Part shown: positions 16,421 through 24,743 of the stretch, one piece after another
How the letters are laid out: each line of letters starts with the position of its first letter
Numbering within the stretch: the stretch's first letter is position 1
NCBI RefSeq assembly: GCF_900101115.1
Contig: NZ_FNFU01000002.1
Span: 185,961-249,960, forward strand
Source: Cryobacterium psychrotolerans
GTDB taxonomy: Bacteria > Actinomycetota > Actinomycetes > Actinomycetales > Microbacteriaceae
Direction: 5' to 3'
DNA: 64,000 bases
Notes under the pieces: model-generated
What the model saw: only the letters and a program-made list of their open reading frames with translations
Told to the model about the DNA's origin: nothing
Databases searched by the model: none
Position numbers and translations under genes: made by a program

Positions 16421-16738
16421 GTGACTTCCCCCGGGCCGACCGACTCCGACGCGGCAACCACCGTGACGGTGCACCGTTCGCCGCGCTACTTCAGCTTCAT
16501 GATCGTCGGCGCCGCGCTCGGGGCGATCCTCGCCCTCGTGTTCACCGTCACCTTCCCGGAGAATGAGGACTTCGACCGATCCCAGGTCTTCGGCTTCCTG
16601 CTCCTCGCGGGCGTTGCGCTCGGCGTTGCGCTCGGCAGCCTGGTCGCGCTCATCCTTGACCGACTGCTCCGGCGAACGACCGCACAGGCCGTCTCGGATA
16701 GACTGAGCACCACCGAAAATACCGAAAAAACCGAGTAA
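16421..16738 (+). CDS. Small membrane protein, unknown function
   Basis: A 105-residue protein with two hydrophobic helices (FSFMIVGAALGAILALVFTV at about 25-44 and a second at about 58-82). An acidic loop (PENEDFDRSQ) lies between them and a basic turn (LDRLLRRT) follows. The tail is short and hydrophilic. Similar two-helix proteins lie just before purF in other actinobacteria, so the position is probably conserved. GTG 16421 is chosen because the frame further upstream is the ribokinase complement. It is divergent from ribokinase and 24 bp ahead of purF. Function unknown. Confidence 0.7.
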   Translation: MTSPGPTDSDAATTVTVHRSPRYFSFMIVGAALGAILALVFTVTFPENEDFDRSQVFGFLLLAGVALGVALGSLVALILDRLLRRTTAQAVSDRLSTTENTEKTE

Positions 16739-16762
16739 CACACTCAAGTAAGGGGCTGCGGC

Positions 16763-18352
16763 TTGGCCGGTGGCGACGGACTATTAGGTCACGATCTTCT
16801 TCCTGGTGAGAAGGGCCCGCAGGATGCCTGCGGCGTCTTCGGCGTCTGGGCTCCCGGCGAAGAGGTGGCCAAGCTCAGTTACTTCGGCCTCTACGCGCTG
16901 CAGCACCGCGGCCAGGAATCGGCCGGCATCGCGACCAGCGACGGCAAGAAGATCCTCGTTTACAAGGACATGGGCCTCGTCGCCCAGGTCTTCAACGAGG
17001 CATCCCTCAGCACCCTCCTCGGCCACATCGCGGTCGGGCACACCCGCTACTCGACCACCGGGGCATCCAGCTGGCAGAACGCCCAGCCGACCCTGGGCCG
17101 CACGGCCGCCGGCACCATCGCGCTCGGCCACAACGGCAACCTGACGAACACGGCCGAACTCCTCCAGCTCGTGCACGAGCGCTACCCGCAGACGGATGGC
17201 GAACTGGCCCGCGGCAATACGACCGACACCGCCGTCGTCACCGCGCTGCTCACCGGCGACCTCGACCACACCCTCGAGTCCACGGCGCTCGAGGTTCTGC
17301 CGCACCTGCGCGGCGCGTACTGCCTCGTCTTCATGGACGAGACCACTCTCTACGCCGCCCGCGACCCGCAGGGCGTGCGCCCGCTGGTGCTCGGCCGCCT
17401 CGAGCGAGGGTGGGTCGTCGCGTCCGAGACCGCCGCCCTCGACATCGTCGGGGCCACCTTCGTGCGCGAGGTCGAACCCGGTGAGCTGATCACCATCGAC
17501 GAGAACGGGCTGCGTTCCCAGCGCTTCGCCGAGTCGAAGCCCGCCGGCTGCGTATTCGAGTACGTCTACCTGGCCAGGCCCGACACGACCATCGCCGGTC
17601 GCGGAGTGCACGAGGCCCGGGTCGAAATGGGGCGCCGCCTGGCCGCCGAGCACCCGGTCGAAGCCGACCTCGTCATCCCGACCCCGGAATCCGGAACCCC
17701 GGCCGCGATCGGTTACGCGCAGGCGTCCGGCATCCCCTTCGGCCAGGGGCTGGTGAAGAACGCCTACGTGGGCCGCACCTTTATCCAGCCGTCGCAGACT
17801 ATCCGCCAGCGCGGCATCAAGCTCAAGCTCAATCCGCTCAAAGAGGTCATCAAGGGCAAGCGACTGATCGTCGTCGACGACTCGATCGTGCGCGGCAACA
17901 CGCAGCGCGCCCTCGTGGCCATGCTCCGCGAGGCCGGCGCCGCCGAGGTGCACGTGCGCATCTCCAGCCCGCCCATCACCTGGCCCTGCTTCTACGGAAT
18001 CGACTTCGCCTCCCGGGCGGAGCTGATCGCGACCGGACTCGGCGTCGACGAGGTGCGCCAGGTCATCGGCGCGGATTCGCTCGGTTACCTCTCCGAGGAG
18101 GGCATGATCGCCTCCACCGAGCAGCCGCGCGAGCGCCTGTGCACCGCCTGCTTCACGGGCAAGTACCCGATCCCGCTGCCCGACTCCGCGCTCCTCGGCA
18201 AGAATCTGCTCGAGCGCCCCGTCGCATCCAACGGATGCGACCCGGGGCCGGACGCGGAGTTCGAAGCAGTGCTCGACCCGGCCACCCTGCGCGAGGGTGC
18301 GCTGGCCCGGCAAGGGCAAATCCCGTTCGGCGACCCAGGAAGACAGGAATGA
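16763..18352 (+). CDS. purF: Amidophosphoribosyltransferase
   Basis: PurF makes 5-phosphoribosylamine from PRPP and glutamine, the committed step of purine synthesis. The 529-residue protein starts at TTG 16763 behind a strong AAGTAAGGGG site. A 22-residue propeptide precedes Cys23 (CGVFGVW), the glutaminase nucleophile exposed after cleavage, as in the Bacillus-type enzyme. The PRPP loop is VDDSIVRGNTQRALV. Cysteines in WPCFYGIDFA and LCTACFTGKYP are the positions that hold an iron-sulfur cluster in that type. The stop overlaps purM. Confidence 0.96.
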   Translation: MAGGDGLLGHDLLPGEKGPQDACGVFGVWAPGEEVAKLSYFGLYALQHRGQESAGIATSDGKKILVYKDMGLVAQVFNEASLSTLLGHIAVGHTRYSTTGASSWQNAQPTLGRTAAGTIALGHNGNLTNTAELLQLVHERYPQTDGELARGNTTDTAVVTALLTGDLDHTLESTALEVLPHLRGAYCLVFMDETTLYAARDPQGVRPLVLGRLERGWVVASETAALDIVGATFVREVEPGELITIDENGLRSQRFAESKPAGCVFEYVYLARPDTTIAGRGVHEARVEMGRRLAAEHPVEADLVIPTPESGTPAAIGYAQASGIPFGQGLVKNAYVGRTFIQPSQTIRQRGIKLKLNPLKEVIKGKRLIVVDDSIVRGNTQRALVAMLREAGAAEVHVRISSPPITWPCFYGIDFASRAELIATGLGVDEVRQVIGADSLGYLSEEGMIASTEQPRERLCTACFTGKYPIPLPDSALLGKNLLERPVASNGCDPGPDAEFEAVLDPATLREGALARQGQIPFGDPGRQE

Positions 18353-19452
18353 GCAACGCTTCTTACGCGGCAGCCGGAGTGGACACCGCTGCCGGCGACC
18401 TGGCCGTCTCACTGATGAAGGCCGCCGTCTCCCGCACGCACGGCCCCGAGGTGATGGGCGGCTTCGGCGGCTTCGCCGGACTCTATGACGTGTCGTTCCT
18501 GACCGACTACCGCCGACCGCTGCTGGCGACCTCGACCGACGGCGTCGGCACCAAGGTGGCCATCGCCCAGGCGATCGACAAGCACGACACCATCGGCCAG
18601 GACCTCGTCGGCATGGTCGTCGATGACATCGTCGTCGTCGGCGCGCGCCCGCTGTTCATGACCGACTACATCGCCTGCGGCAAGGTCGTCCCTGAGCGGA
18701 TCGCGTCCATCGTCGCGGGCATAGCCCGGGCCTGCACCGAGACCGGCACGGCCCTCGTCGGCGGCGAGACCGCGGAGCATCCCGGACTGCTCGGTCCGGA
18801 TGACTACGACGTCGCCGGCGCAGCGACGGGCGTGGTCGAGGCCGACCAGGTGCTCGGCGCCGAGAACGTGCGTCACGGCGACATCGTCGTCGCGATGGCA
18901 TCCTCGGGCCTGCACTCCAACGGCTACTCCCTCGTCCGCCACATCCTGTCCCAGCGCGGCATCGGCTACACCGACACGTCGGATGACCTCGGCGGCGTCG
19001 TCGGCGAGGTCCTGCTCGAGCCGACGCGCCTGTACACCGGCCCGCTGCTCGGCGTGCTGGCCGACCCCGACCTGGCCGGAGCCGTGCACTCGCTCAGCCA
19101 TGTCACGGGCGGCGGCATCGCCGCGAACCTCGCGCGCGTGCTCCCCGTCGGGTCCTGGGTCGAGGTCGACCGCGCCACCTGGTCGCCTTCAGCCGTGTTC
19201 CGGGTGCTCAGCGACATGGCCGGGGCGTCCCTGGAAAGCTCGGAGGGCACCTGGAACCTCGGCGTGGGCATGTTCGCGGTCGTGGCCGCGGATTCCGCCT
19301 CCTCTGTGATTGCACGCCTCGCGGCCGACGGCATCCCGTCCTGGGTCGCCGGCCGGGTGTCGACCGCGCCGCGAGACTTCGCCGGTTTCGAGCAGGGCGC
19401 CAAGGGCGTCAACGGCGGCGCGGTGCGCCTCGTCGGGTCGTTCGCCCACTAG
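18349..19452 (+). CDS. purM: Phosphoribosylformylglycinamidine cyclo-ligase (AIR synthetase)
   Basis: PurM closes the imidazole ring, converting FGAM to AIR with ATP. The 367-residue length is typical. It has YAAAGVDTAAGDLAVSLMK, TSTDGVGTKVAIAQA (nucleotide-binding Asp/Gly segment), DIVVVGARPLFMTDYIACGK, GGETAEHPG and ASSGLHSNGYSLVRHIL. ATG 18349 overlaps the purF stop by 4 bp with AGACAGGA before it, so purF-purM are translationally coupled. Confidence 0.96.
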   Translation: MSNASYAAAGVDTAAGDLAVSLMKAAVSRTHGPEVMGGFGGFAGLYDVSFLTDYRRPLLATSTDGVGTKVAIAQAIDKHDTIGQDLVGMVVDDIVVVGARPLFMTDYIACGKVVPERIASIVAGIARACTETGTALVGGETAEHPGLLGPDDYDVAGAATGVVEADQVLGAENVRHGDIVVAMASSGLHSNGYSLVRHILSQRGIGYTDTSDDLGGVVGEVLLEPTRLYTGPLLGVLADPDLAGAVHSLSHVTGGGIAANLARVLPVGSWVEVDRATWSPSAVFRVLSDMAGASLESSEGTWNLGVGMFAVVAADSASSVIARLAADGIPSWVAGRVSTAPRDFAGFEQGAKGVNGGAVRLVGSFAH

Positions 19453-19533
19453 ATCCGTGCGCCCGCGGCCAGCGTGCCCGCTCGGCCGCATCCCGTCCGC
19501 ATCCCGCTTGGCTCTCACCCCGCGCACCCCTGT

Positions 19534-19626
19534 CGCCGAGAGTCGCAGGAAGCGCCGAGAGTCGCAGAAAGCGCCGAGAGTCGCCGTTCCAACGGCGACA
19601 CTCGGCGTAAACGGCGACACTCGGCG
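19534..19626. repeat. Intergenic repeat array, family A copy 2
   Basis: Three direct 19-bp units starting cgccgagagtcgc (19534, 19553, 19572) are followed by two inverted units (19591-19607, 19608-19626), so the third and fourth form a near-perfect hairpin. The same 19-bp unit makes up the inverted repeat at 9160-9217. It lies between the convergent purM and DUF3073 genes and is the only content of that 218-bp gap. Confidence 0.8.
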
Positions 19627-19670
19627 CATCCGGCGGCTGAGTCGCCGCGCGTCATGCCGGTAACTGCCGC

Positions 19671-19904
19671 CTAGGCGCGCTTCTGCTCGTCTTCGGTCGC
19701 GTAGGTGTCCACGTACTCGTCGTCGGTATCCGGCTTGGGCGCGTCGTACTCAGGCCACTTGGCCAGGTCCTCATCGAGGCGCGGATCAGTGACCGGATGC
19801 CCCGTGAGCTCGCGTTCGAGCGCGTTGTAGTTGGTGTCCGGGCTGAAATACTTCAGCTCGCGGGCAACCTTGGTGTGCTTTGCTTTTTGACGGCCGCGCC
19901 CCAT
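19671..19904 (-). CDS. DUF3073 family protein
   Basis: A 77-residue protein that begins MGRGRQKAKHTKVARELKYF and continues SPDTNYNALERELTG, the hallmark of the actinobacterial DUF3073 family, ending in an acidic tail (DTDDEYVDTYATEDEQKRA). The basic head suggests contact with nucleic acid or ribosome, but no function is established. A strong AGGGGG ribosome site lies 6 bases before the ATG. It is divergent from the flavoprotein gene, and a TAAACT -10-like box lies about 85 bp upstream of its start. Confidence 0.88.
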   Translation of the reverse strand: MGRGRQKAKHTKVARELKYFSPDTNYNALERELTGHPVTDPRLDEDLAKWPEYDAPKPDTDDEYVDTYATEDEQKRA

Positions 19905-20054
19905 GCGTGACCCCCTAACGATGCCAGGCCGAGTGAGGAATGAGTCACTCGGGAGTTGCCGAACGGAATGGTGAAATCTAGGCGCTAGTTTAGCATGATG
20001 GGCGCAAGCGCTCGCCGACGCCGTTCACAGGCGCGGATGCTGGAATGAGGTGTG

Positions 20055-21140
20055 ATGGCGAGCCAGTTGACCGTGCCCGTCGTCATCATCGGCGCGGGGC
20101 AGGCCGGACTGTCCGTCGCCCACTACTTGCGCAAATTCCATCTCGTCGCCGGAACGGACTTTGTCGTCCTCGATCGGGGCCCGGATGCCGGCGGAGCCTG
20201 GCAGCATCGCTGGCCGGCCCTCCGCCTCGGCACCGCCCACCGGGTCAACGACCTGCCCGGCATGAGCGCGCTCGGGATCAGTTTCGACACCGCGGACCGG
20301 TCGCGGCCCGCGCGCGAGGTCGTCGCGGAGTACTACCACCGCTACGAGGCGCACTTCGATCTTCGGGTGGTGCGGCCGGTGAGCGTCACCTCCGTGGCCA
20401 ACCGGGGGGCGGACCTCGTCGTCTCCACCCGGTCCGCGGCATACGGCGACCAGGAGATCAGCGCCCATGTCCTCGTCAATGCCAGCGGAACCTGGGGGGC
20501 TCCTTTCCTGCCGCACTACCCCGGGGCGGAGTCCTTCGCCGGGCAGCAGGTGCACACCGCGACCTTCACCTCCGCCGAGGATTTCGCCGGCCGGAAGGTC
20601 GTCGTGGTCGGCGGCGGCACCTCGGCCATCGGTTTCCTGCTCGAGCTGGAGGGTGTCGCCGCGGAGCTGACCTGGGCGGCGCGCCGACCCATCGACTGGG
20701 TGCACACCGGGGAGCTCGACCTCGAGGGAGCCTCGGCAGCGGTCGCCGCCCAGGACGAGGCGGCCCGCTCGGGCCGCGCCCTGCCCAGCATCGTCAGCGG
20801 TACCGGCGTCCCGGTCAGCCGGCGCATCGCGGCCGGAATCGAGCGCGGCCTGCTCGTTGCCGAGCCCATGTTCCAGGCGATCGAACCGCACGGCGTGCGC
20901 TGGGCGGACGGCCGGTTCACCGAGGCAGACGCCATCGTCTGGGCCACCGGGTTCCGCCCCGAGCTCCGCCATCTGGCACCGCTCCGGCTACGGGAGAAGG
21001 CCGGCGGCGTGACGGTGGGCGCCGGGGCATCCTGGACCGACCCGCGCATATTCTTCGCCGGCTATGGACCGCAGGCGAGCACGATCGGTGCGGCCAGGGC
21101 GGGTCGCGTGATCGCCCGCCAGGTCATGGCCCTGCTCTGA
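20055..21140 (+). CDS. FAD/NADPH-dependent flavoprotein monooxygenase-like
   Basis: A 361-residue class B-type flavoprotein. The first Rossmann motif VVIIGAGQAGLSVAHYL (about 7-23) binds FAD. The second, VVVVGGGTSAIGFLLEL (about 182-198), binds NAD(P)H. The late ATGFRPELRHL block is the typical flavoprotein ATG motif. PGAESFAGQQVHTATF resembles the linker motif of flavin monooxygenases, although the canonical FxGxxxHxxx(Y/F) is altered. ATG 20055 is preferred over GTG 20052. Plausible roles are monooxygenation or pyridine-nucleotide-disulfide-type reduction; the substrate is unknown. Confidence 0.82.
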   Translation: MASQLTVPVVIIGAGQAGLSVAHYLRKFHLVAGTDFVVLDRGPDAGGAWQHRWPALRLGTAHRVNDLPGMSALGISFDTADRSRPAREVVAEYYHRYEAHFDLRVVRPVSVTSVANRGADLVVSTRSAAYGDQEISAHVLVNASGTWGAPFLPHYPGAESFAGQQVHTATFTSAEDFAGRKVVVVGGGTSAIGFLLELEGVAAELTWAARRPIDWVHTGELDLEGASAAVAAQDEAARSGRALPSIVSGTGVPVSRRIAAGIERGLLVAEPMFQAIEPHGVRWADGRFTEADAIVWATGFRPELRHLAPLRLREKAGGVTVGAGASWTDPRIFFAGYGPQASTIGAARAGRVIARQVMALL

Positions 21141-21146
21141 CCTCAG

Positions 21147-21215
21147 CCCCCGCGAAACCGCAGTTGTGCGCGCTAAAACGCACGAATAACGCGCACAACT
21201 GCGGTTTCGCGGGGG
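21147..21215. repeat. Intergenic inverted repeat, family B copy 1 (25-bp perfect stem)
   Basis: A perfect 25-bp inverted repeat (21147-21171 with 21191-21215) containing gaaaccgcagttgtgcgc, with a 19-bp loop (gctaaaacgcacgaataac). A copy in the opposite orientation, including related loop sequence, lies at 59179-59244. It lies between the convergent flavoprotein and crcB genes, where it could end transcription from both sides. Confidence 0.85.
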
Positions 21216-21231
21216 AGGTGCGGGGGGAAAC

Positions 21232-21600
21232 CTAGCGGGCGAGGAGGTAGGCGACGGCGCAGGCGACGACGCCGAGCAGCAGGGTGACGCCGACGTTGAC
21301 CAGGCCGGCCCGCCAGCGTCCGTTGTCGACGAGCTCGAGGGTTTCGACGCTCCAGGTGCTGAAGGTGGTGAGGCCGCCGCATACCCCGGTCAGGATGATC
21401 AGTCGGAGGTCCTCGGAGATGGCCGCCCGCTCGGCGAGCCCGAGCGCCGCGCCGCCGATCATCGCGCCCGTCACGTTCACGAGCAGCACGCCGCCGGGGA
21501 TGTGACCGGGCCGCACCGGCAGCGCCCGGGACACGAGGTAACGGATGACCGCTGCCCCGCCCCCGCAGGCCAGCACGCTCAGGGCGACCCAGCCGCTCAC
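21232..21600 (-). CDS. crcB: Fluoride channel subunit CrcB/Fluc (second of pair)
   Basis: A 122-residue protein with four hydrophobic helices, the CrcB/Fluc size. The conserved pore and sodium region reads GVCGGLTTFSTWSVE (about 73-87), and VNVTGAMIGGAALG holds the conserved Asn. Fluc channels are antiparallel dimers that let toxic fluoride leave the cytoplasm. Many Gram-positive bacteria use two different subunits, as here. The GTG start at 21600 overlaps the stop of the partner gene by 4 bp (GTGA), so they should be made in equal amounts. Confidence 0.92.
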   Translation of the reverse strand: MSGWVALSVLACGGGAAVIRYLVSRALPVRPGHIPGGVLLVNVTGAMIGGAALGLAERAAISEDLRLIILTGVCGGLTTFSTWSVETLELVDNGRWRAGLVNVGVTLLLGVVACAVAYLLAR

Positions 21601-22016
21601 AGCGTGCTCCCGTCGTCGGGTATCTCGACCGGGATCGGCCGGTGGGCGAGCCGGCTGCCCGCCCAGAGGCCGAACGCCGCGGCGCCGAAGCCGAGGGCGA
21701 GGGTGGCCAGGAGGTAGAGGCCCGCGAGTCCCCACAGCCCGGCGGAGGACTGCTCCACAAGCGACACCGTCACGGCCGAGAACGTCGTGAACGATCCCAG
21801 CAGGCCGGGACCGAGCGCGACCTTCAACCAGCGGGGAATGCCCGGGCGCGTCCACAGCCCGCCGACCAGCCAGCCGAGCATGAGCGCCCCGAGCACGTTG
21901 ACGCCGAGCGTGCCGGCCGGGAAGCCGGCATCCGCATGCGGGAAAACGAGGTCGGTGGCCAGGCGCAGGCCGGTGCCGAGCACGCCGCCGAGGAAAGCTG
22001 CCAGCGCGAGCGGCAT
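21597..22016 (-). CDS. crcB: Fluoride channel subunit CrcB/Fluc (first of pair)
   Basis: A 139-residue CrcB/Fluc subunit with four helices. GLLGSFTTFSAVTVSLVE carries the TTFS motif with the phenylalanine and threonine residues that line the fluoride pore, and GTLGVNVLGALMLGWLVGG has the conserved Asn. Its start lies 5 bp after the stop of the upstream transporter gene on the same strand, so transporter-crcB-crcB form one operon. I see no obvious fluoride riboswitch in front of crcB. The two subunits probably form a heterodimer. Confidence 0.92.
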   Translation of the reverse strand: MPLALAAFLGGVLGTGLRLATDLVFPHADAGFPAGTLGVNVLGALMLGWLVGGLWTRPGIPRWLKVALGPGLLGSFTTFSAVTVSLVEQSSAGLWGLAGLYLLATLALGFGAAAFGLWAGSRLAHRPIPVEIPDDGSTL

Positions 22017-22021
22017 CTGGT

Positions 22022-24160
22022 TTACTTGCGCTTCCGACGGCGCGACGCCGACGGCCGGGACTGCGGCGGGGTCGAGCCGACGACCGGGGGCTTCGCCGTC
22101 GCGGCAGCCCGATTCGCCGCTTCCACCGCGGCCGGTGTCAGCGGCTTGCGCGGCACCGGGCGCGGACGCACCGGCTCGCCGCGACGGTCCTGGCCGGGGA
22201 TCGGCCGGGATCGGCGCCCGTAGATGAGTTCAGAGGAGTCCAGCAGCCACGGCACGAGTGCGATGGTCACGCCGTGCACGAGCATGAGTTTCTGGCGCAG
22301 GCGCCTGGCCTTGTGGTTGTGCAGCAGGTTCTCCCACCAGTGCCCGACGATGTAAATCGGCGTGTACACCGTGACGACCTCGGAGCCGTGCTCCTCGCGG
22401 CGATCCTTGATGTAGCTGATCAGCGGCCAGCTGATGTCGCGATACGGCGAGGAGACGATGCGCAGCGGCACCTGGATGTTCTGCTTCACCCAGTCTCGCT
22501 TGAGCTGTTTGGTCTCCTGGTCGTCGATCGAGATGTGCACGGCCTCGAGACTCTCGTGCCGCGCGGCGATGGCGTAGTCGAGGGCCTTGAGCACGGGCTT
22601 CTGCATCTTGCCCACGAGCACGATCGCGTGGTCGCCCTTGGATCCGAAGGTGGTCACCGGGTCGACTTCGATCTCCTTGGCGACATCCCGGTAGTAGCGG
22701 TTGACGCCGAGCATGAGCACGAAGAGCACCGGCATCAGCAGGAACACGAGCCAGGCGCCGTGCGTGAACTTCGTCACGGTCACGACAATGAGCACGACCC
22801 CGGTGAGCAGCGCGCCGAACGCGTTGATCGACATGCTCCGGATGATCTCTCCGCGGTTCGGCGGATTCTTGCGGAGCAGGGCGATCCAGTGCTTGACCAT
22901 GCCGGTCTGGCCCAGGGTGAAGGAGACGAAGACGCCGATGATGTAGAGCTGGATCAGCAGCGTCAGGTTCGCCCGGTAGACGATGATGATGATGATGGCC
23001 GCCAGGGCCAGGATCAGCACGCCGTTGGAGTAGATCAGGCGGTCGCCGCGGGTGCTCAGCGACTTCGGCGCGTACGAGTCCTTCGCCAGCACCGATCCGA
23101 GCAGCGGGAAACCGTTGAAGGCGGTGTTGGCCGCCAGCAGCAGGATGGCCGCGGTTGTGGCCTGCAACACGAAGAACATGATCGAGTTGTTGCCGAAGGT
23201 GGCGGCGGCGATCTGGGCGATCAGGCTGCGCTGCGGATTCGTCGCGCACTCGTCCCAGCCGATCAGGTCGCAGGGGTTCTCCGCGTAATGCACCTGCGCA
23301 ATCAGCGCGAGGGTGGTGAGCCCGATGAACAGCACGATGGCGATGCCGCCCATCAGGGCGAGCGTCGACTGCGCGTTCTTGACCTTCGGGTGCTTGAATG
23401 CCGGCACCCCGTTGGCGATTGCCTCGACGCCGGTGAGCGCGCTGCATCCGCTGGCGAAGGAGCGCAGCAGCAACAGGATGAACGCGGTCTGGGCCAGGTT
23501 CTCGCCCTCTACGTCGAATCCGGCCGATTCGGCCACCGGGGCATCGCCGAGCATCGTCCTGGTGAGGCCGACGACGACCATGACGACGACGCTGGCGATG
23601 AAGAGGTAGGTCGGGAGGGCGAAGGCCTTGCTCGACTCCCGCACCCCGCGCAGGTTGACCGCGGCGAGCAGGATCACGAACACGACGGCCATCTCGACCC
23701 GGAACGGATTGAGTTCGGGGATCGCGGAGATGATGTTGTCCACGCCGCTGGCGACCGAGACGACGACCGTCATCACGTAGTCGACGAGCAGGGCGGATGC
23801 GACGACGAGGCCGGCCTTCTCGCCGAGGTTCTTGTGCGCGACCTCGTAGTCACCGCCGCCGGAGGGGTAGGCCTTGATCAGCTGCCGGTAGGACGCGACG
23901 ACGGTGATCAGGAGCAGCACGACGACGCCGGCGACCCACGGCGCGAAGCTCAGGAAGGCGAGCCCGCCGAGGGTGAGGATCATCAAAAGTTCCTGCGGGG
24001 CGTACGCGACGCTCGACAGCGGGTCGCTCGCAAAGATCGGCAGGGCGAGGTGCTTGGGGAGCAGTTGGCCCTCGAGGTGCTCGCTCGGCAGCGGATCGCC
24101 GATGATCCACCGTTTCGGTGAACGCGTTTCCGGTATTTTGGGGGTTCCCTCTGGTGCCAC
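22022..24160 (-). CDS. APC-superfamily transporter, KimA-like (K+ or amino-acid uptake)
   Basis: A 712-residue transporter with about 12 membrane helices followed by a cytoplasmic part of about 200 residues. The N-terminal block LLPKHLALPIFASDPLSSVA and ALLVDYVMTVVVSVASGVDN resemble B. subtilis KimA (YdaO), a potassium importer inhibited by cyclic di-AMP. The soluble part (DHAIVLVGKMQKPVLKALDY) looks like a universal-stress-type fold, as in KimA. I choose GTG 24160: a strong promoter at 24169-24196 puts the mRNA start next to it, so the transcript is probably leaderless. Potassium as substrate is inferred; amino acids are the alternative. Confidence 0.82.
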   Translation of the reverse strand: MAPEGTPKIPETRSPKRWIIGDPLPSEHLEGQLLPKHLALPIFASDPLSSVAYAPQELLMILTLGGLAFLSFAPWVAGVVVLLLITVVASYRQLIKAYPSGGGDYEVAHKNLGEKAGLVVASALLVDYVMTVVVSVASGVDNIISAIPELNPFRVEMAVVFVILLAAVNLRGVRESSKAFALPTYLFIASVVVMVVVGLTRTMLGDAPVAESAGFDVEGENLAQTAFILLLLRSFASGCSALTGVEAIANGVPAFKHPKVKNAQSTLALMGGIAIVLFIGLTTLALIAQVHYAENPCDLIGWDECATNPQRSLIAQIAAATFGNNSIMFFVLQATTAAILLLAANTAFNGFPLLGSVLAKDSYAPKSLSTRGDRLIYSNGVLILALAAIIIIIVYRANLTLLIQLYIIGVFVSFTLGQTGMVKHWIALLRKNPPNRGEIIRSMSINAFGALLTGVVLIVVTVTKFTHGAWLVFLLMPVLFVLMLGVNRYYRDVAKEIEVDPVTTFGSKGDHAIVLVGKMQKPVLKALDYAIAARHESLEAVHISIDDQETKQLKRDWVKQNIQVPLRIVSSPYRDISWPLISYIKDRREEHGSEVVTVYTPIYIVGHWWENLLHNHKARRLRQKLMLVHGVTIALVPWLLDSSELIYGRRSRPIPGQDRRGEPVRPRPVPRKPLTPAAVEAANRAAATAKPPVVGSTPPQSRPSASRRRKRK

Positions 24161-24168
24161 GAGGGACG

Positions 24169-24196
24169 ACACTACTCTGTTGCACCCCCCTGTCAA
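24169..24196 (-). promoter_or_regulatory. Promoter of the KimA-like transporter gene
   Basis: Read on the minus strand: TTGACA (24196-24191), a 16-bp spacer and TAGTGT (24174-24169). Transcription would begin about 7 bases downstream, essentially at the GTG 24160, implying a leaderless mRNA. Confidence 0.6.
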
Positions 24197-24242
24197 ATGC
24201 TGCAGGACCGGCGCGCCACAGCGGGGAGTCGCACGCGATCCG

Positions 24243-24686
24243 TTACGGAGTCCCGGCGGCGTCGATCACTCGCCACAGGGAGACCCGCAGGGCCTCGAGT
24301 TCGTCCATGGTCATCCCGAGCCTGTCGATCACGCGCGGGGGGATCGTCTCGGCCTCACTGCGGAGGTCCGCACCGGCCTCGGTCAGCGCGACCTCGAGCA
24401 GGCGTTCGTCGACCACGCTGCGGTTTCGGGTGACCAGGCCGGCCGCCTCCAGCCGCTTGAGAAGTGGTGAAAGCGTTGCCGGATCGAGACGAAGCTCGGC
24501 GCCGAGGTCTTTCACCGACCGGGGGCTCCGCTCCCAGAGCGCCAGCAGCGCCAGGTACTGCGGATGCGTCAGGCCATAGGGCTCGAGGATCGGCCGGTAC
24601 ACCGAGATCACGCTGCGGGAGGCGATCGCGAGGGCGAAACAGACCTGGTTTTCGAGGCGGAGCAGGTTCGACTCATCCGTGGCCAT
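24243..24686 (-). CDS. MarR-family regulator, OhrR-like peroxide sensor
   Basis: A 147-residue winged-helix regulator. It follows OhrR closely: LENQVCFALAIASRSV with the redox-sensing Cys near the N-terminus, then YGLTHPQYLALLALWE, LDPATLSPLLKRLEAAGLV (recognition helix) and the wing RNRSVVDERLLEVALTEAG. In OhrR, organic hydroperoxides oxidise this Cys and release DNA. ATG 24686 has GGAG 6 bases upstream; a TTG 12 bp earlier is less likely. No ohr peroxidase gene is nearby. A perfect palindrome at 24726-24739 in the divergent gap is the likely operator. Confidence 0.88.
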   Translation of the reverse strand: MATDESNLLRLENQVCFALAIASRSVISVYRPILEPYGLTHPQYLALLALWERSPRSVKDLGAELRLDPATLSPLLKRLEAAGLVTRNRSVVDERLLEVALTEAGADLRSEAETIPPRVIDRLGMTMDELEALRVSLWRVIDAAGTP

Positions 24687-24725
24687 CGACGTCTCCAATC
24701 GCGGGCGGCGTTCACCGTCCCATTG

Positions 24726-24739
24726 GTTAGTAGACTAAC
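24726..24739. promoter_or_regulatory. Palindromic operator between ohrR-like and divergent gene
   Basis: gttagt-ag-actaac is a perfect 6+2+6 palindrome, the form bound by MarR/OhrR dimers. It lies 39 bp before the regulator ATG and 4 bp before the ATG of the divergent gene, so one site could control both. Confidence 0.6.
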
Positions 24740-24743
24740 GGTT

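Noticed and set aside
19534..19626. CRISPR-like direct repeats after purM
   Set aside because: Units are 19 bp with no spacers and include inverted copies; no cas genes are nearby.
22274..24121. 615-codon plus-strand open frame opposite the APC transporter
   Set aside because: Asp/His/Glu-rich complement of membrane helices, a known artefact in GC-rich genomes.
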